Shown here: in pieces, positions 8,271 through 17,253 of the stretch
How the letters are laid out: the number at the start of each line of letters is the position of its first letter
Position numbering within the stretch: the first letter of the stretch is position 1
From: Tenuifilaceae bacterium CYCD
GTDB lineage: Bacteria > Bacteroidota > Bacteroidia > Bacteroidales > Tenuifilaceae
Length of the DNA: 64,000 nucleotides
Reading direction: 5' to 3'
Assembly: GCA_036322835.1 (NCBI GenBank)
Contig: AP027304.1
Coordinates: forward strand, 1,054,001 to 1,118,000
Notes under the pieces: model-generated
What the model was told of the DNA's origin: nothing
The model's input: only the letters and a program-made list of their open reading frames with translations
Databases searched by the model: none
Made by a program: the position numbers and the translations under genes

Positions 8271-8834
8271 CTATTCATCTCCCCATCGATAATGCTCAGT
8301 TTCAATCCCTGCAATGTCTAGAATTCTATTCACCACTGTTAAAACCAAATCATCAATACATTTAGGAATGCTATAAAATGAGGGGCTGGCGGGTAAAATT
8401 ATTCCACCAGCAAGTGTAACCGTTCGCATATTTTCAATATGTATCAAACTATACGGAAGTTCCCGAGGTACAAGAATCAATTTCCGACGTTCCTTTAGCA
8501 TTACATCTGCTGCACGGCAAATCAAATCGGGACTTGTTCCGGCTGCAATTCGGCCAAGTGTCCCCATAGTACACGGAACAACAATCATGGTACTATATGC
8601 AGCAGAGCCCGAAGCCACTGGTGCAAACATATCAGCATTGTCGTAAACCATTACTGGCTTGGAGAACAATCCAGGAGAACCCAACTCGTACTCCCAAACC
8701 TTACTGCCATTTTCAGAAAAAATTAGGGCAATTTCAGCAAATTGATCCGACCGCTGCTGTAGAGTCTCAATTAACCTCTTAGCGTATACTGCACCACTTG
8801 CTCCAGTAACTGCAATTATTGTTTTTTGTGGCAT
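8271..8834 (-). CDS. ubiX: UbiX family flavin prenyltransferase
   Basis: The 187-residue enzyme attaches a dimethylallyl group to FMN, producing prenyl-FMN for UbiD-type decarboxylases. It carries the N-terminal flavin motif TGASGAVYAKRL (about 10-21), the central VVPCTMGTLGRIAAG (about 86-100), and the C-terminal VNRILDIAGI. No UbiD partner is in this window. A promoter with near-consensus elements lies upstream at 8924-8955. Confidence 0.94.
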   Translation of the reverse strand: MPQKTIIAVTGASGAVYAKRLIETLQQRSDQFAEIALIFSENGSKVWEYELGSPGLFSKPVMVYDNADMFAPVASGSAAYSTMIVVPCTMGTLGRIAAGTSPDLICRAADVMLKERRKLILVPRELPYSLIHIENMRTVTLAGGIILPASPSFYSIPKCIDDLVLTVVNRILDIAGIETEHYRWGDE

Positions 8835-8923
8835 TTACTCCAATTTAAGATGATATAACAAAAAAGTTTGCCGCTTAGTTAACAGGGTTATGTAACTTTA
8901 TGGCTATATTACACTTCTATTCA

Positions 8924-8955
8924 CAAAAGTAGTTCAATTAAACAAGTTTGTCAAA
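8924..8955 (-). promoter_or_regulatory. Promoter of ubiX
   Basis: Read on the minus strand, TTTG (8955-8952) is followed by 20 bases and then TACTTTTG (8931-8924), an exact match to the Bacteroidota TTTG/TAnnTTTG arrangement. It directly abuts the start codon of the divergent CPBP gene at 8956 and predicts a leader of about 80 bases for ubiX. Confidence 0.65.
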
Positions 8956-9864
8956 ATGATTAAATCGATGATGTGGCCATTCGCCAAGGACAATGAGTTT
9001 TACTCCCATGCCGAATCAATGGAGAAATACCACGGAGGAATTACTTTCTTGGGGTTAATTGGAATCATTGTTTTTTCAATTATTCCATTGGGTTTAATTA
9101 CGGCTATCTGCATAGCAATACAGTTTGAGTTGCCCCAAATGATTACCAATTTACTCCAATTCATATTCTTCATCCTATTTGTTTGGCTGTATATTAGCTT
9201 TGTTGAAAAAAGATCGTTTAAATCGTTAGGATTCTTTGGAAACAAAAAGCTCAATGATTATCTAAAAGGAATGTTTATTGGAGTATTACTGCTAGTAATC
9301 TCGTTTGCAGTAATTTCGTTTTTTGCAAAACCTATAGTTGCATACACCTTCAATTTTAATTTCAACTCTTTTTTGTCGATACTTAGCGTACTGGGATTTT
9401 TTATCATACAAGGAGCATCCGAAGAAATTGTTATGCGAGGCTGGTTTATGAAGAGTATCGCAGTTAGACATTGGCCCTGGTTAGGAATTTTGTTATCGAC
9501 ATTGATTTTTGCTTTGCTACACACCGCAAACCCTAATTTCAGTATTATAGCCGCGTTAAATATCTTTCTCATTGGGTTTTTGCTAGCATTAATAGCATTG
9601 TATGATGGCAACCTTTGGGGCGCATGCGGATTTCATTCCGCATGGAATTTTACTATGAATAGCATTCTGGGAGTGAGCGTTAGCGGAACAAGCCTACAAG
9701 GCGAAACTTTAATGAAAACCTTTTTTGAAGGTAATCCTATTGTATATGGTGGCGATTTTGGTCTTGAAGGAAGTATTGTGGTAACGGTAATTGTTATAAT
9801 TGCCTGTATAGCAATTTGGGTGATGAAAACGCCCAAAAGCAAATCTACCCTTGTTGCTGATTAA
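8956..9864 (+). CDS. CPBP family intramembrane glutamic protease (Abi/CAAX-like)
   Basis: A 302-residue inner-membrane protein with about eight hydrophobic segments. The three family motifs are in order: EEIVMR (Glu156, Glu157, Arg161), His189 in LHTANPN, and HSAWN with His227 and Asn231. These are the residues that form the active site in Rce1-type CPBP proteases. Substrate and role are unknown. Its 3' end overlaps the convergent gene at 9845 by 20 bases. Confidence 0.92.
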   Translation: MIKSMMWPFAKDNEFYSHAESMEKYHGGITFLGLIGIIVFSIIPLGLITAICIAIQFELPQMITNLLQFIFFILFVWLYISFVEKRSFKSLGFFGNKKLNDYLKGMFIGVLLLVISFAVISFFAKPIVAYTFNFNFNSFLSILSVLGFFIIQGASEEIVMRGWFMKSIAVRHWPWLGILLSTLIFALLHTANPNFSIIAALNIFLIGFLLALIALYDGNLWGACGFHSAWNFTMNSILGVSVSGTSLQGETLMKTFFEGNPIVYGGDFGLEGSIVVTVIVIIACIAIWVMKTPKSKSTLVAD

Positions 9865-10291
9865 TCAAAAAATAAAAGCCCTTCAGCATTACTAGTAACA
9901 AAATCGGGAAAAATATGGTTTGCAAAAACCTAAAAATAAAGAAGTTCAGAAGATCAAAGTGAATTAAAGCCGCGAACAGAACAATGATTGAGCAATCAAA
10001 AATCATCACCATCCGGCTTAAATGAGTCTTATGAAATACTTTTGGAAGAGGCTGCCCCATGATTTCACCGTTACTATTAAGGAGAAGGTCGTACAAGCAA
10101 ATAGTGAAAATAATCGGAGAAACTACTCCAAAAACAAAGAGTATGTAATCGGACGGAACAACCTTAAATGAGTATAGAATCCCTGCCAATAAAGAGATTA
10201 GCAAATTGAATGCAAATGTAGCAGGTGATTCAACAAGATTTTTTGTCCAATATGAAATAATAGATTCCCTGTGGTTTCTATCGATATCCAT
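9845..10291 (-). CDS. Small four-helix membrane protein, unknown function
   Basis: The 148-residue protein has four clear hydrophobic segments (about residues 23-42, 47-68, 95-113 and 118-141) and a short charged N-terminus (MDIDRNHRESIISYW). I recognise no family. It is a plausible gene because the frame fills the space between two neighbours, the hydrophobic segments are well shaped, and its stop overlaps the convergent protease gene by 20 bases. Membrane location is inferred from hydrophobicity only. Confidence 0.65.
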   Translation of the reverse strand: MDIDRNHRESIISYWTKNLVESPATFAFNLLISLLAGILYSFKVVPSDYILFVFGVVSPIIFTICLYDLLLNSNGEIMGQPLPKVFHKTHLSRMVMIFDCSIIVLFAALIHFDLLNFFIFRFLQTIFFPILLLVMLKGFYFLINQQQG

Positions 10292-10590
10292 AGTAATTAA
10301 GCATTATATATCAAATACAAAGTATACAGAATAAATATTGAGACCAATTGGCGCCTAATATTAATAGCAAAAGCCCAATAAGAATAAAAACAGAACTATG
10401 CAGCATAATTCTTCTTTAAATAGTTTTGTAAAAGTTTAATCTAACTCATTTTAACCCAAAAACTACATCTACTTTCACCTTAAAATAAGCTAAATCCAGC
10501 TCTGCGATTCAATTTTTAGAAAATTTGGTCAAAGATACGTTAGTTTGGGTTAACTTAGCAGCCGATTATAATCAAATAATAATTATCGCG

Positions 10591-12315
10591 TTGAAACGTA
10601 TAATAATTCTTGCTGCCGCTGGGCTATTCGTTTTGGCCCTTTTCCCTCGTTGTGCAAAAGTAGTATCGCCTACAGGCGGGCCTAAAGATACTTTAGCCCC
10701 CGTAATGGTAAATAGTACGCCAAAAATCAATGCAACCAATTTTACAGGAAATAAAATTACTTTCGAATTCAACGAGTATATCCAAGTAAAAGATATTCAG
10801 CAGAAATTACTTGTTTCGCCACCCTTAAAAACCCAACCCCAGGTTAACCTAAAAGGGAAAAAAATTTTGCTTGAGATATCTGACACTTTAAAGGAAAATA
10901 CCACCTACACCGTTTACCTTGGCGATGCAATTTCCGATAATAACGAAGGAAACCCTATAAACAGCTTTGAATTTGCATTCTCCACAGGTTCTACAATTGA
11001 TACTTTAACCTTAAAAGGGAGCGTTGTAAACTCCTTTACGCAAAAGCCAGTAGAGGGGGCTCTCATAATGCTATACAGCTCCTTTGCCGATTCCCTCCCC
11101 TATAACAGTTTGCCTGTTCATATCGCAAAAACCAATAAAAAAGGGGAGTTCAAGGTAAATAACTTGAAATATAACAACTACAAACTTGTTGCAATCACCG
11201 ATGCAAACTCAAACTATAAGTATAACCAGGGAGCAGAGGAAATTGCATTCCTTGATAAACCATTGAAAAAGGAAGATCTTGCCAGCTCTAAAATCGCTCT
11301 CCGAACATTTACGGAGGAACTTCCCAACCAAATTATTACTGGGTACGATCGCCCCGATAAGCGTCTTCTTCAACTCAACTTCTCGCGTAAACCCCACGGT
11401 GGATTCAAACTTAAATCGCTTGATGAGCCAACTGCAAAGGACTGGTTTATTTTGGAGCCCGATGCTCAAGGCGATACCGTTAAGGTTTGGTTAGCCTCCG
11501 ATAAATTAACATCACTGGATACTTTAAGGATTATTGCAGAGTACAAAAAAACAGACTCGTTGAATGTACTTAATCCACAAACTGATACCTTGAAATTTGT
11601 TTACTATAATATTGATAACAACGAAAAACCTTCAAAATCTAAAAAGAAAGACAAGGGTAAAGATGAAGAAGTAAAAACCAGTGGTTTTGAATTAAAGACA
11701 TCGATCAAAGGTGGACAGCCTGTTATTCCGGATATTCCTGTTGAATTTACGTTACCGTTGCCTGCAAAAAAAACAGACGCATCAAAGGTGTTAATCTTCA
11801 ACGAGACCGATAGTATTATGGAGCCATCAATAAAACTATCAATTGATTCCTTAAATCCTCGAATTTATCGGTTCAACAAGGATTGGAAGGCAAATGCATC
11901 GTACAAAATGCTTATACTTCCTGGCACATTTCAGGATCTTTCGTCGCTCCTGAACGACACGCTAAAGCTTCAGTTTTATGGAGCGGATCCCGAAAAATTT
12001 GGAACGCTAATTATCAAAACCAGCAATGTGGCAAAAGGAATTGTGGCCGAGTTGCTTACTGATAAAGGTGATTTGGTTATTAGAAAATCTGCCATAGGAA
12101 ACAAGACGATAACCTTTACCTACATAACCCCGGGAAAATATAAATTACGATTTGTTGAGGATTTAAACCAGAACGGAACATGGGATACCGGAAATTACCT
12201 GAAGAAAATTCAACCCGAAAGAATCTTCGAATTCACCGAAGGAAAGAATAAGGGAGAAATAAATATTCGGGCTAACTGGGAAAGCGAGATATCTTTTTCT
12301 ATTCCAAAACCTTAA
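10591..12315 (+). CDS. Ig-like (Big_5/SbsA-type) domain lipoprotein
   Basis: A 574-residue envelope protein. From a TTG start the N-terminus is KRIIILAAAGLFVLALFPRC, a signal sequence ending at a cysteine, followed by AKVVSPTGGPKDT. The GGPKD segment after a lipid-modified cysteine is a common hallmark of this Bacteroidota lipoprotein family. A Big_5 Ig-like domain follows at about 32-130, with the features ITFEFNEYI and YTVYLGDAISD. A carboxypeptidase-regulatory-like strand set begins near LKGSVVNSFTQKP. A Lys-rich stretch lies near residue 352. The frame is open 22 codons upstream, but the TTG gives the proper signal peptide. It is likely cotranscribed with the two genes that follow. Confidence 0.82.
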   Translation: MKRIIILAAAGLFVLALFPRCAKVVSPTGGPKDTLAPVMVNSTPKINATNFTGNKITFEFNEYIQVKDIQQKLLVSPPLKTQPQVNLKGKKILLEISDTLKENTTYTVYLGDAISDNNEGNPINSFEFAFSTGSTIDTLTLKGSVVNSFTQKPVEGALIMLYSSFADSLPYNSLPVHIAKTNKKGEFKVNNLKYNNYKLVAITDANSNYKYNQGAEEIAFLDKPLKKEDLASSKIALRTFTEELPNQIITGYDRPDKRLLQLNFSRKPHGGFKLKSLDEPTAKDWFILEPDAQGDTVKVWLASDKLTSLDTLRIIAEYKKTDSLNVLNPQTDTLKFVYYNIDNNEKPSKSKKKDKGKDEEVKTSGFELKTSIKGGQPVIPDIPVEFTLPLPAKKTDASKVLIFNETDSIMEPSIKLSIDSLNPRIYRFNKDWKANASYKMLILPGTFQDLSSLLNDTLKLQFYGADPEKFGTLIIKTSNVAKGIVAELLTDKGDLVIRKSAIGNKTITFTYITPGKYKLRFVEDLNQNGTWDTGNYLKKIQPERIFEFTEGKNKGEINIRANWESEISFSIPKP

Positions 12316-12326
12316 ATAAGAAAAAC

Positions 12327-12629
12327 ATGTCGGTATTGATGAATCTTGCAATATTTCCAACCGATAAGGGAATAAGCGTTAGTCCTTACGTTGCAAAGGT
12401 TATTGAAAATATCCAGTCAAAAGGATTTCCAGCTCAATTAACCGCCATGGGAACTCTTGTTGAAACCAACACCCTTGACGAAGCCCTGACTGTAATCAAC
12501 GATGCTTACAGAACGCTTGAATCAGATTGCGATAGGGTTTACATATCGGTCAACTTTGATGTAAAAAAAGGAGCAATGGGAAGAATGGAGGCCAAAGTAA
12601 AATCGGTTAAGGAAAAACTAAAATCCTAA
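12327..12629 (+). CDS. MTH1187/YkoF family thiamine-binding protein
   Basis: A 100-residue cytoplasmic protein with the ferredoxin-like fold typical of the thiamine-binding MTH1187 (DUF77) family. It has LAIFPTDKG at the start, SPYVAKVIENI, AMGTLVETN in the middle, and SVNFDVKKG near residue 74. The family binds thiamine or hydroxymethylpyrimidine-like ligands; its physiological role is uncertain. It starts 11 bases after the lipoprotein gene and is followed 19 bases later by the PorT-type barrel gene. Confidence 0.9.
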   Translation: MSVLMNLAIFPTDKGISVSPYVAKVIENIQSKGFPAQLTAMGTLVETNTLDEALTVINDAYRTLESDCDRVYISVNFDVKKGAMGRMEAKVKSVKEKLKS

Positions 12630-12648
12630 CAATATCACAATCTATATA

Positions 12649-13308
12649 ATGAGAAAACTCTGGTTAATAGCATTTTCGTCGATTCTTTTTTCGAATGTTT
12701 CTGGTCAAACTTATGTTGGTCTAAAGGCGGGTTATACTATGTCAACCATATCTTTCGATCCTGTTGTTGAAGATACTAAAATGCTTTTTGGCGAAGGGTT
12801 TGACTATGGACTAACCTTTAAGCACTATAATGCCAAGTATGTGGGTTTTCAGGCCGAACTTTACACCACAAAACGAGGCTACAGAGCACCAACAGACGAA
12901 ACAAACAACGCTACTTTTAAAAGGGTAAATACCTATATTGAACTTCCTATGTTCATTCAGTTCCGCTTAAACCTCAAAGTTGCATACATTTATGTAAATG
13001 CGGGACCATATATCGCCTACCTAATGTCGGCAAAGGAAGGTGACAACACATCGGGTTCCTATAAACTCGAAAAAGTAGATTTTAATGTTTTGCGCGATAA
13101 TAGATTCGACTACGGCTTGATGGGTGGCGTTGGCCTAAGTTACGATTTTAGGTGGGGAACAATTCAGGCAGAAGCGAGAGTAAGCTACGGCTTTGCCGAT
13201 TTATACGATCACACCTATACCGATATGCCCAAGGAATCGAAATCCATAACTCAACAGATAAATATTGGATACTTCTATAGGTTTGGGAGTTTAGATTCAA
13301 AAAAATAG
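12649..13308 (+). CDS. PorT family outer-membrane beta-barrel protein
   Basis: A 219-residue exported protein. The signal peptide ends near NVSGQ (residue 20). It is followed by alternating strands such as YVGLKAGYTMSTI, GFQAELYTTKRGY and YGLMGGVGLSYDF, and a final aromatic strand GYFYRFG. This matches the outer-membrane beta-barrel OMP_b-brl_2 (PorT-like) family. PorT itself belongs to the type IX secretion machinery, but most paralogues have no assigned role, so I do not assign one here. Confidence 0.85.
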   Translation: MRKLWLIAFSSILFSNVSGQTYVGLKAGYTMSTISFDPVVEDTKMLFGEGFDYGLTFKHYNAKYVGFQAELYTTKRGYRAPTDETNNATFKRVNTYIELPMFIQFRLNLKVAYIYVNAGPYIAYLMSAKEGDNTSGSYKLEKVDFNVLRDNRFDYGLMGGVGLSYDFRWGTIQAEARVSYGFADLYDHTYTDMPKESKSITQQINIGYFYRFGSLDSKK

Positions 13309-13344
13309 ATCTGATAAATGATCTTTATCATCAGCCTTCATTTT

Positions 13345-13352
13345 TATTTTTG
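13345..13352 (+). promoter_or_regulatory. -7 promoter element of the FNR-like gene
   Basis: TATTTTTG matches the TAnnTTTG consensus and lies 41 bases before the ATG at 13394. A TTTA at 13324-13327 could be a weak -33 element, 17 bases upstream. Confidence 0.4.
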
Positions 13353-13393
13353 AACAAATCCGCTTAATTTTCTGTTCGTTCAATTAAAAAACA

Positions 13394-14059
13394 ATGAAGA
13401 GTTGGTCCGATATTGAGCACAGCAAACAACGAGTAATTTCTAACGAAAGAATTGCTCCGGGTTCGCATCTTTTAAAACTCCATCGTAACCATAAATTTAT
13501 AGCAGGACAGGTTATTGCTTTAGGTATCAGCGCTGAAATAGAGCCTCGCTTGTACAGCATTGCATCGGCCGAAAACGACGATTTAATAACAATTCTTTAC
13601 AGCGAAAAAGCAGAAGGAGCATTAACCCCCATGCTATCCAATCTTAAAACTGGCGACACATTGCTAGTTTCCAAACCTTTTGGAACATTCACAGCTGTCA
13701 AGGACAATGCCGTATTTGTTGCCACCGGAACAGGCATTGCTCCATTTATGTCGATGTTACTGTCCAATAAAGTAAATCACGCCACAGTTATTCATGGCGC
13801 ATCATATCCGGAATTCTTTTACTTTTCGGAATATTTACATTCTACTCTTGGTGAAAGATACATTAGATGTTGTTCGCGTTGCATGCCGGGATGTTTATAT
13901 GTAGGCCGGGTTACTAAGTTCTTGAAAGAATGGGATGCCCTTAGCCCCAATAAAAATTACTATCTTTGTGGCAGTGCCGAAATGGTTGTTGAAACTCGTG
14001 ATATTCTCATATCTAGAGGTGTATCTACTGCAAAAATCAATTCGGAAATCTATTTTTAA
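13394..14059 (+). CDS. Ferredoxin--NADP(+) reductase-like flavoprotein
   Basis: A 221-residue cytoplasmic oxidoreductase. An N-terminal FAD-binding barrel contains RLYSIAS at about 55-61, where Arg and Tyr contact FAD. The NAD(P)-binding half starts with VFVATGTGIAPFMSML at about 112-127 and ends with NYYLCGSAEMV at about 197-207 and a terminal aromatic residue (EIYF). This is the architecture of plant-type or bacterial ferredoxin-NADP reductases, and the protein is slightly short for the family. The electron partner is not apparent from the neighbourhood. Confidence 0.88.
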   Translation: MKSWSDIEHSKQRVISNERIAPGSHLLKLHRNHKFIAGQVIALGISAEIEPRLYSIASAENDDLITILYSEKAEGALTPMLSNLKTGDTLLVSKPFGTFTAVKDNAVFVATGTGIAPFMSMLLSNKVNHATVIHGASYPEFFYFSEYLHSTLGERYIRCCSRCMPGCLYVGRVTKFLKEWDALSPNKNYYLCGSAEMVVETRDILISRGVSTAKINSEIYF

Positions 14060-14115
14060 TTATTAACGTAGATATTGGTCTTGAATCTAATATCTAACAT
14101 CTGATATCTGAAGAC

Positions 14116-15186
14116 ATGTCATTAATCCCACTTTACGGAAAAACACGAACCGAATTAGCAGAATTAGTTATTGCTGAAGGACTCCCAAAATTTTCAGCAA
14201 CCCAAATCGCCGATTGGCTATACCGTAAGGACGTGGATTCTATCGATCAAATGTCAAATTTGTCGAAGAAGGTACGCGAACAACTTTCGGAAAAGTACAC
14301 CCTCGGGTTGATTGCTCCTGATCAGGTATCGGAATCGACAGATGGAACAAAGAAGTATTTATTCCCTACTGGAAATAACAAGTTTGTTGAGGCAGCTTAC
14401 ATTCCCGAATCCGACAGGGCAACACTTTGCGTTTCGTCACAGGCAGGCTGTAAAATGGGCTGTTTGTTCTGCATGACAGGTAAGCAAGGGTTTCAGGGTC
14501 AACTCACATCCGGCGAAATTCTCAACCAACTGCGAAGTATTCCTGAGTTTAGGAATGTTACCAACATTGTATACATGGGAATGGGAGAGCCGTTCGATAA
14601 CCTAGATAGTGTGCTAAAAAGCACTGAGATTCTAACATCGGATTGGGGAATGGGCTGGAGCCCTAAGCGTATTACAGTTTCATCGGTTGGGCTAATCCCT
14701 GCACTACGAAAGTTTATGGAGCAAAGCAATTGCCACCTAGCAATTAGTTTGCACACGCCGTTCGAAGAGGAGCGTAAAATGCTAATGCCAATACAGAATG
14801 TTTATCCAATCGCAGATGTAGTGGCTGAAATCCGAAAAGTTTTCAAAGGTGGTCAGCGCAGGGTTTCCTTTGAGTACATAATGTTCGATGGTATTAACGA
14901 TACCCCAAAGCATGTCAAGGAAATGGCTAAACTCTTGAGTGGATTAGAGTGCCGGGTAAATCTGATACGTTTTCATACAATCCCTGACTCGCCCCTACGA
15001 GGAACTTCTGATGCAAAAATGCTAGAGTTTAGGGATGCATTAACCTCGAAAGGGATTTTTACAACCATTCGATCATCGCGTGGACAGGATATACAGGCCG
15101 CTTGTGGGCTTCTATCCACAAAAGCACTTATTGAAAAAAATAATCTTTTGTTTTTTTCACATAAATTCTTCACGAATATCGTTTAA
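14116..15186 (+). CDS. rlmN: Dual-specificity RNA methyltransferase RlmN
   Basis: A 356-residue radical SAM enzyme that methylates C2 of A2503 in 23S rRNA and of A37 in some tRNAs. The [4Fe-4S] cysteines are C112, C116 and C119 in CKMGCLFC. The segments MGMGEPFDN (near 155) and AISLHTPFEEER, and the C-terminal RSSRGQDIQAACG with the catalytic cysteine, are all present. The tail after AACGLL (IEKNNLLFFSHKFF) is longer and more hydrophobic than usual, but nothing suggests a frameshift. Confidence 0.96.
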   Translation: MSLIPLYGKTRTELAELVIAEGLPKFSATQIADWLYRKDVDSIDQMSNLSKKVREQLSEKYTLGLIAPDQVSESTDGTKKYLFPTGNNKFVEAAYIPESDRATLCVSSQAGCKMGCLFCMTGKQGFQGQLTSGEILNQLRSIPEFRNVTNIVYMGMGEPFDNLDSVLKSTEILTSDWGMGWSPKRITVSSVGLIPALRKFMEQSNCHLAISLHTPFEEERKMLMPIQNVYPIADVVAEIRKVFKGGQRRVSFEYIMFDGINDTPKHVKEMAKLLSGLECRVNLIRFHTIPDSPLRGTSDAKMLEFRDALTSKGIFTTIRSSRGQDIQAACGLLSTKALIEKNNLLFFSHKFFTNIV

Positions 15187-15241
15187 CCTTAAACGTTTAA
15201 CTTTTCACGCTTTAATTGTATCTTAGTAAAAAATTACGGCT

Positions 15242-16417
15242 ATGAAGAAAATTACTTTCCTTTCAGTTTTTCTGATAGTTACAGTTGCTTGCAAGGCACA
15301 ACAACCATCGGAGTCGGTATCGAAATTTGCATTCGATTTTTATAAATACGTTTCCAAGGATAAAAGCGAAAATGTAGTATTTGCGCCATTTAGCCTTACC
15401 CCCGCATTTGGTATGGTTGCACTTGGGGCAAAGGCCGAGACCGAGAAACAAATGTCGCAGGTGTTTTATTTTCCTGTGAATGAGCCATCGTTTCACACTG
15501 CGATGGGAAAACTTCAAAGCAAAATCCAAAAGGATGCCGGGAGTGCTGTTGATATTTGTATAACTAACCGAGTTTGGATGGAGGAAACCTTTAAGGTTAA
15601 CCGTCAGTACAAAAAATTGTTGCAAAAATCGTATAACGCAAAGGTTGCCTTAACAAGTTTTATTGCTCAGCCTGATCCATCGAGGGTAAAAATTAACAAG
15701 GCCATTGAAGCCGACACAAAGAACTATATCAAGGATTTATTACCTGAAGGGAGTATTACTGATTTAACCCGTTTGGTGTTAACCAATGCCATCTACTTTA
15801 AAGGAAAATGGGAAAAGGAGTTCGACCCGAAGAAAACAACTCAGCGTGAGTTCACCCTTTCAACTGGTGAGACTATTAAGTGCGCTACAATGTTTGTGGA
15901 GGATTCGATGGGTTACTTTACAAGCGAAAATTACGATGCCATTCAGTTAAACTATAAAGGAGGAAAACTTTCAATGTTGGTTCTTTTACCCAACGAAAGC
16001 GTAAAGATGTCGGAATTTGAAAAAGGCCTAAATATCGACCTTTATAACCAAACATTGGCTGGATTAGAGCGGGAGAAAGTGGCCGTTCTTTTGCCCAAGT
16101 TCAAAATAGAGACAGGCCTATCGCTAAAGAAGACACTTAGCGACATGGGGATGCCCATTGCTTTTTCCGATGCTGCTGATTTATCGGGTATTTCTGGTAA
16201 AAACGATTTAAAAATATCCGATGCGTTCCATAAAGCATTCATCGAGGTATCGGAGGAGGGAACAACCGCTGCCGCTGCAACTGCTGTTGTAATTGCAATG
16301 AAATCTTTTGTACGAAAGACTGAATTTATTGTTAACCGCCCATTTATCTACATACTAAAACATAACGGAAGCAATACCATTCTGTTTATGGGCAAGGTGG
16401 AGAATCCCAATAAGTAG
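15242..16417 (+). CDS. Exported serpin (serine protease inhibitor family)
   Basis: A 391-residue serpin. The N-terminus is a signal sequence reaching Cys18 in VTVACKAQQ, so it may be a lipoprotein or a cleaved exported protein. The serpin core is complete: NVVFAPFSLTPAFGMVALGA, LVLTNAIYFKGKWE, and near the C-terminus FIVNRPFIYIL. The reactive-loop hinge EEGTTAAAATA (338-348) has small residues from P15 to P9, as in inhibitory serpins. By spacing, the scissile bond is near Met353-Lys354-Ser355, which would suit a trypsin-like target; the exact P1 is uncertain because the loop is about two residues longer than in antitrypsin. A 13-bp stem at 16433-16469 follows. Confidence 0.94.
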   Translation: MKKITFLSVFLIVTVACKAQQPSESVSKFAFDFYKYVSKDKSENVVFAPFSLTPAFGMVALGAKAETEKQMSQVFYFPVNEPSFHTAMGKLQSKIQKDAGSAVDICITNRVWMEETFKVNRQYKKLLQKSYNAKVALTSFIAQPDPSRVKINKAIEADTKNYIKDLLPEGSITDLTRLVLTNAIYFKGKWEKEFDPKKTTQREFTLSTGETIKCATMFVEDSMGYFTSENYDAIQLNYKGGKLSMLVLLPNESVKMSEFEKGLNIDLYNQTLAGLEREKVAVLLPKFKIETGLSLKKTLSDMGMPIAFSDAADLSGISGKNDLKISDAFHKAFIEVSEEGTTAAAATAVVIAMKSFVRKTEFIVNRPFIYILKHNGSNTILFMGKVENPNK

Positions 16418-16432
16418 ATGATATATTTTTAG

Positions 16433-16469
16433 ATTATATGCTGTAGGTGTAAACCTTACAGCATATAAT
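16433..16469 (+). terminator. Hairpin downstream of the serpin gene
   Basis: ATTATATGCTGTA (16433-16445) pairs perfectly with TACAGCATATAAT (16457-16469), a 13-bp stem. Only a short TTA follows, so it is a terminator-like or RNA-end-protecting hairpin rather than a textbook terminator. Confidence 0.6.
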
Positions 16470-16495
16470 TTAGTGGACAAATATTATAAAAACCT

Positions 16496-17125
16496 GTGAG
16501 TCGCCATATAGTTAACCTGATTAGTCAGGGCGAGCACCAAACGCTCGATTTTAAGCATTCCATAACCGATTCCAAAAAAATTGCTCGCTCCCTAGTGGCC
16601 TTTGCCAACACCTTGGGCGGAATACTGCTTATTGGAGTTAAGGATAATGGTAACATTGCTGGGGTAAACTCCGATGAGGAGTACTATATGGTTGAGGCCG
16701 CATCGCAGATGTACTGTAAGCCCGAAGTTCCGTTCGAGGTGGTTAGATGGGATATCAATGGCAAAACAGTTCTTGAGGTCAAGGTCAAGCCATCGAAAAA
16801 GAAACCGCACAAAGCACCCGACAAATCTGGGGCGTATAAGGCGTACGTTAGGGTAAACGATGAGAATATTATGGCTTCGCCAATTCAACTGAAAATATGG
16901 AAAGCCGAACACCACAGGAAATCCATCAGTTTGAATTTAAGCGATGTGGAGAATAATCTTTTTGATTATTTGAAGCAACATAAGCGGATAACCGTTCTGC
17001 AATTCAGCAAAATTGGGTTTATGTCCACTATAGAAGCTGAACGTACACTTGTAAACCTTACGGTTTTGGGGATGATAAAGTTTTCGGGAAATATTGAAGA
17101 TGAGTATTTTTTGTGGATTGAATAA
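16496..17125 (+). CDS. Schlafen AlbA_2 (divergent AAA-4-like) domain protein
   Basis: A 209-residue cytoplasmic protein. The AlbA_2 putative nucleic-acid-binding domain spans about 1-140, with EHQTLDFKHSI, ARSLVAFANTLGGILLIGVKDNG-type core motifs, and YVRVNDENIMAS. A short winged-helix-like region follows (about 150-209: LFDYLKQHKRITVLQFSKIG). Start is GTG, in CCTGTGAGTCGCC. The family is found in regulators and in some defence proteins, but this gene sits among housekeeping genes with no partner, so I assign no role. It lies 78 bases after the serpin gene on the same strand. Confidence 0.85.
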   Translation: MSRHIVNLISQGEHQTLDFKHSITDSKKIARSLVAFANTLGGILLIGVKDNGNIAGVNSDEEYYMVEAASQMYCKPEVPFEVVRWDINGKTVLEVKVKPSKKKPHKAPDKSGAYKAYVRVNDENIMASPIQLKIWKAEHHRKSISLNLSDVENNLFDYLKQHKRITVLQFSKIGFMSTIEAERTLVNLTVLGMIKFSGNIEDEYFLWIE

Positions 17126-17253
17126 TGAGAATAGCCGATAGTCCATAGACCACAGAAAACCTTATCTTTTAAACAATAGACTAAATACTAAAACCTATAC
17201 ACCGATAATCTGCCTTTTTTTTTGTTCTTTTGTAAAAATATTCTATTTGGGAG

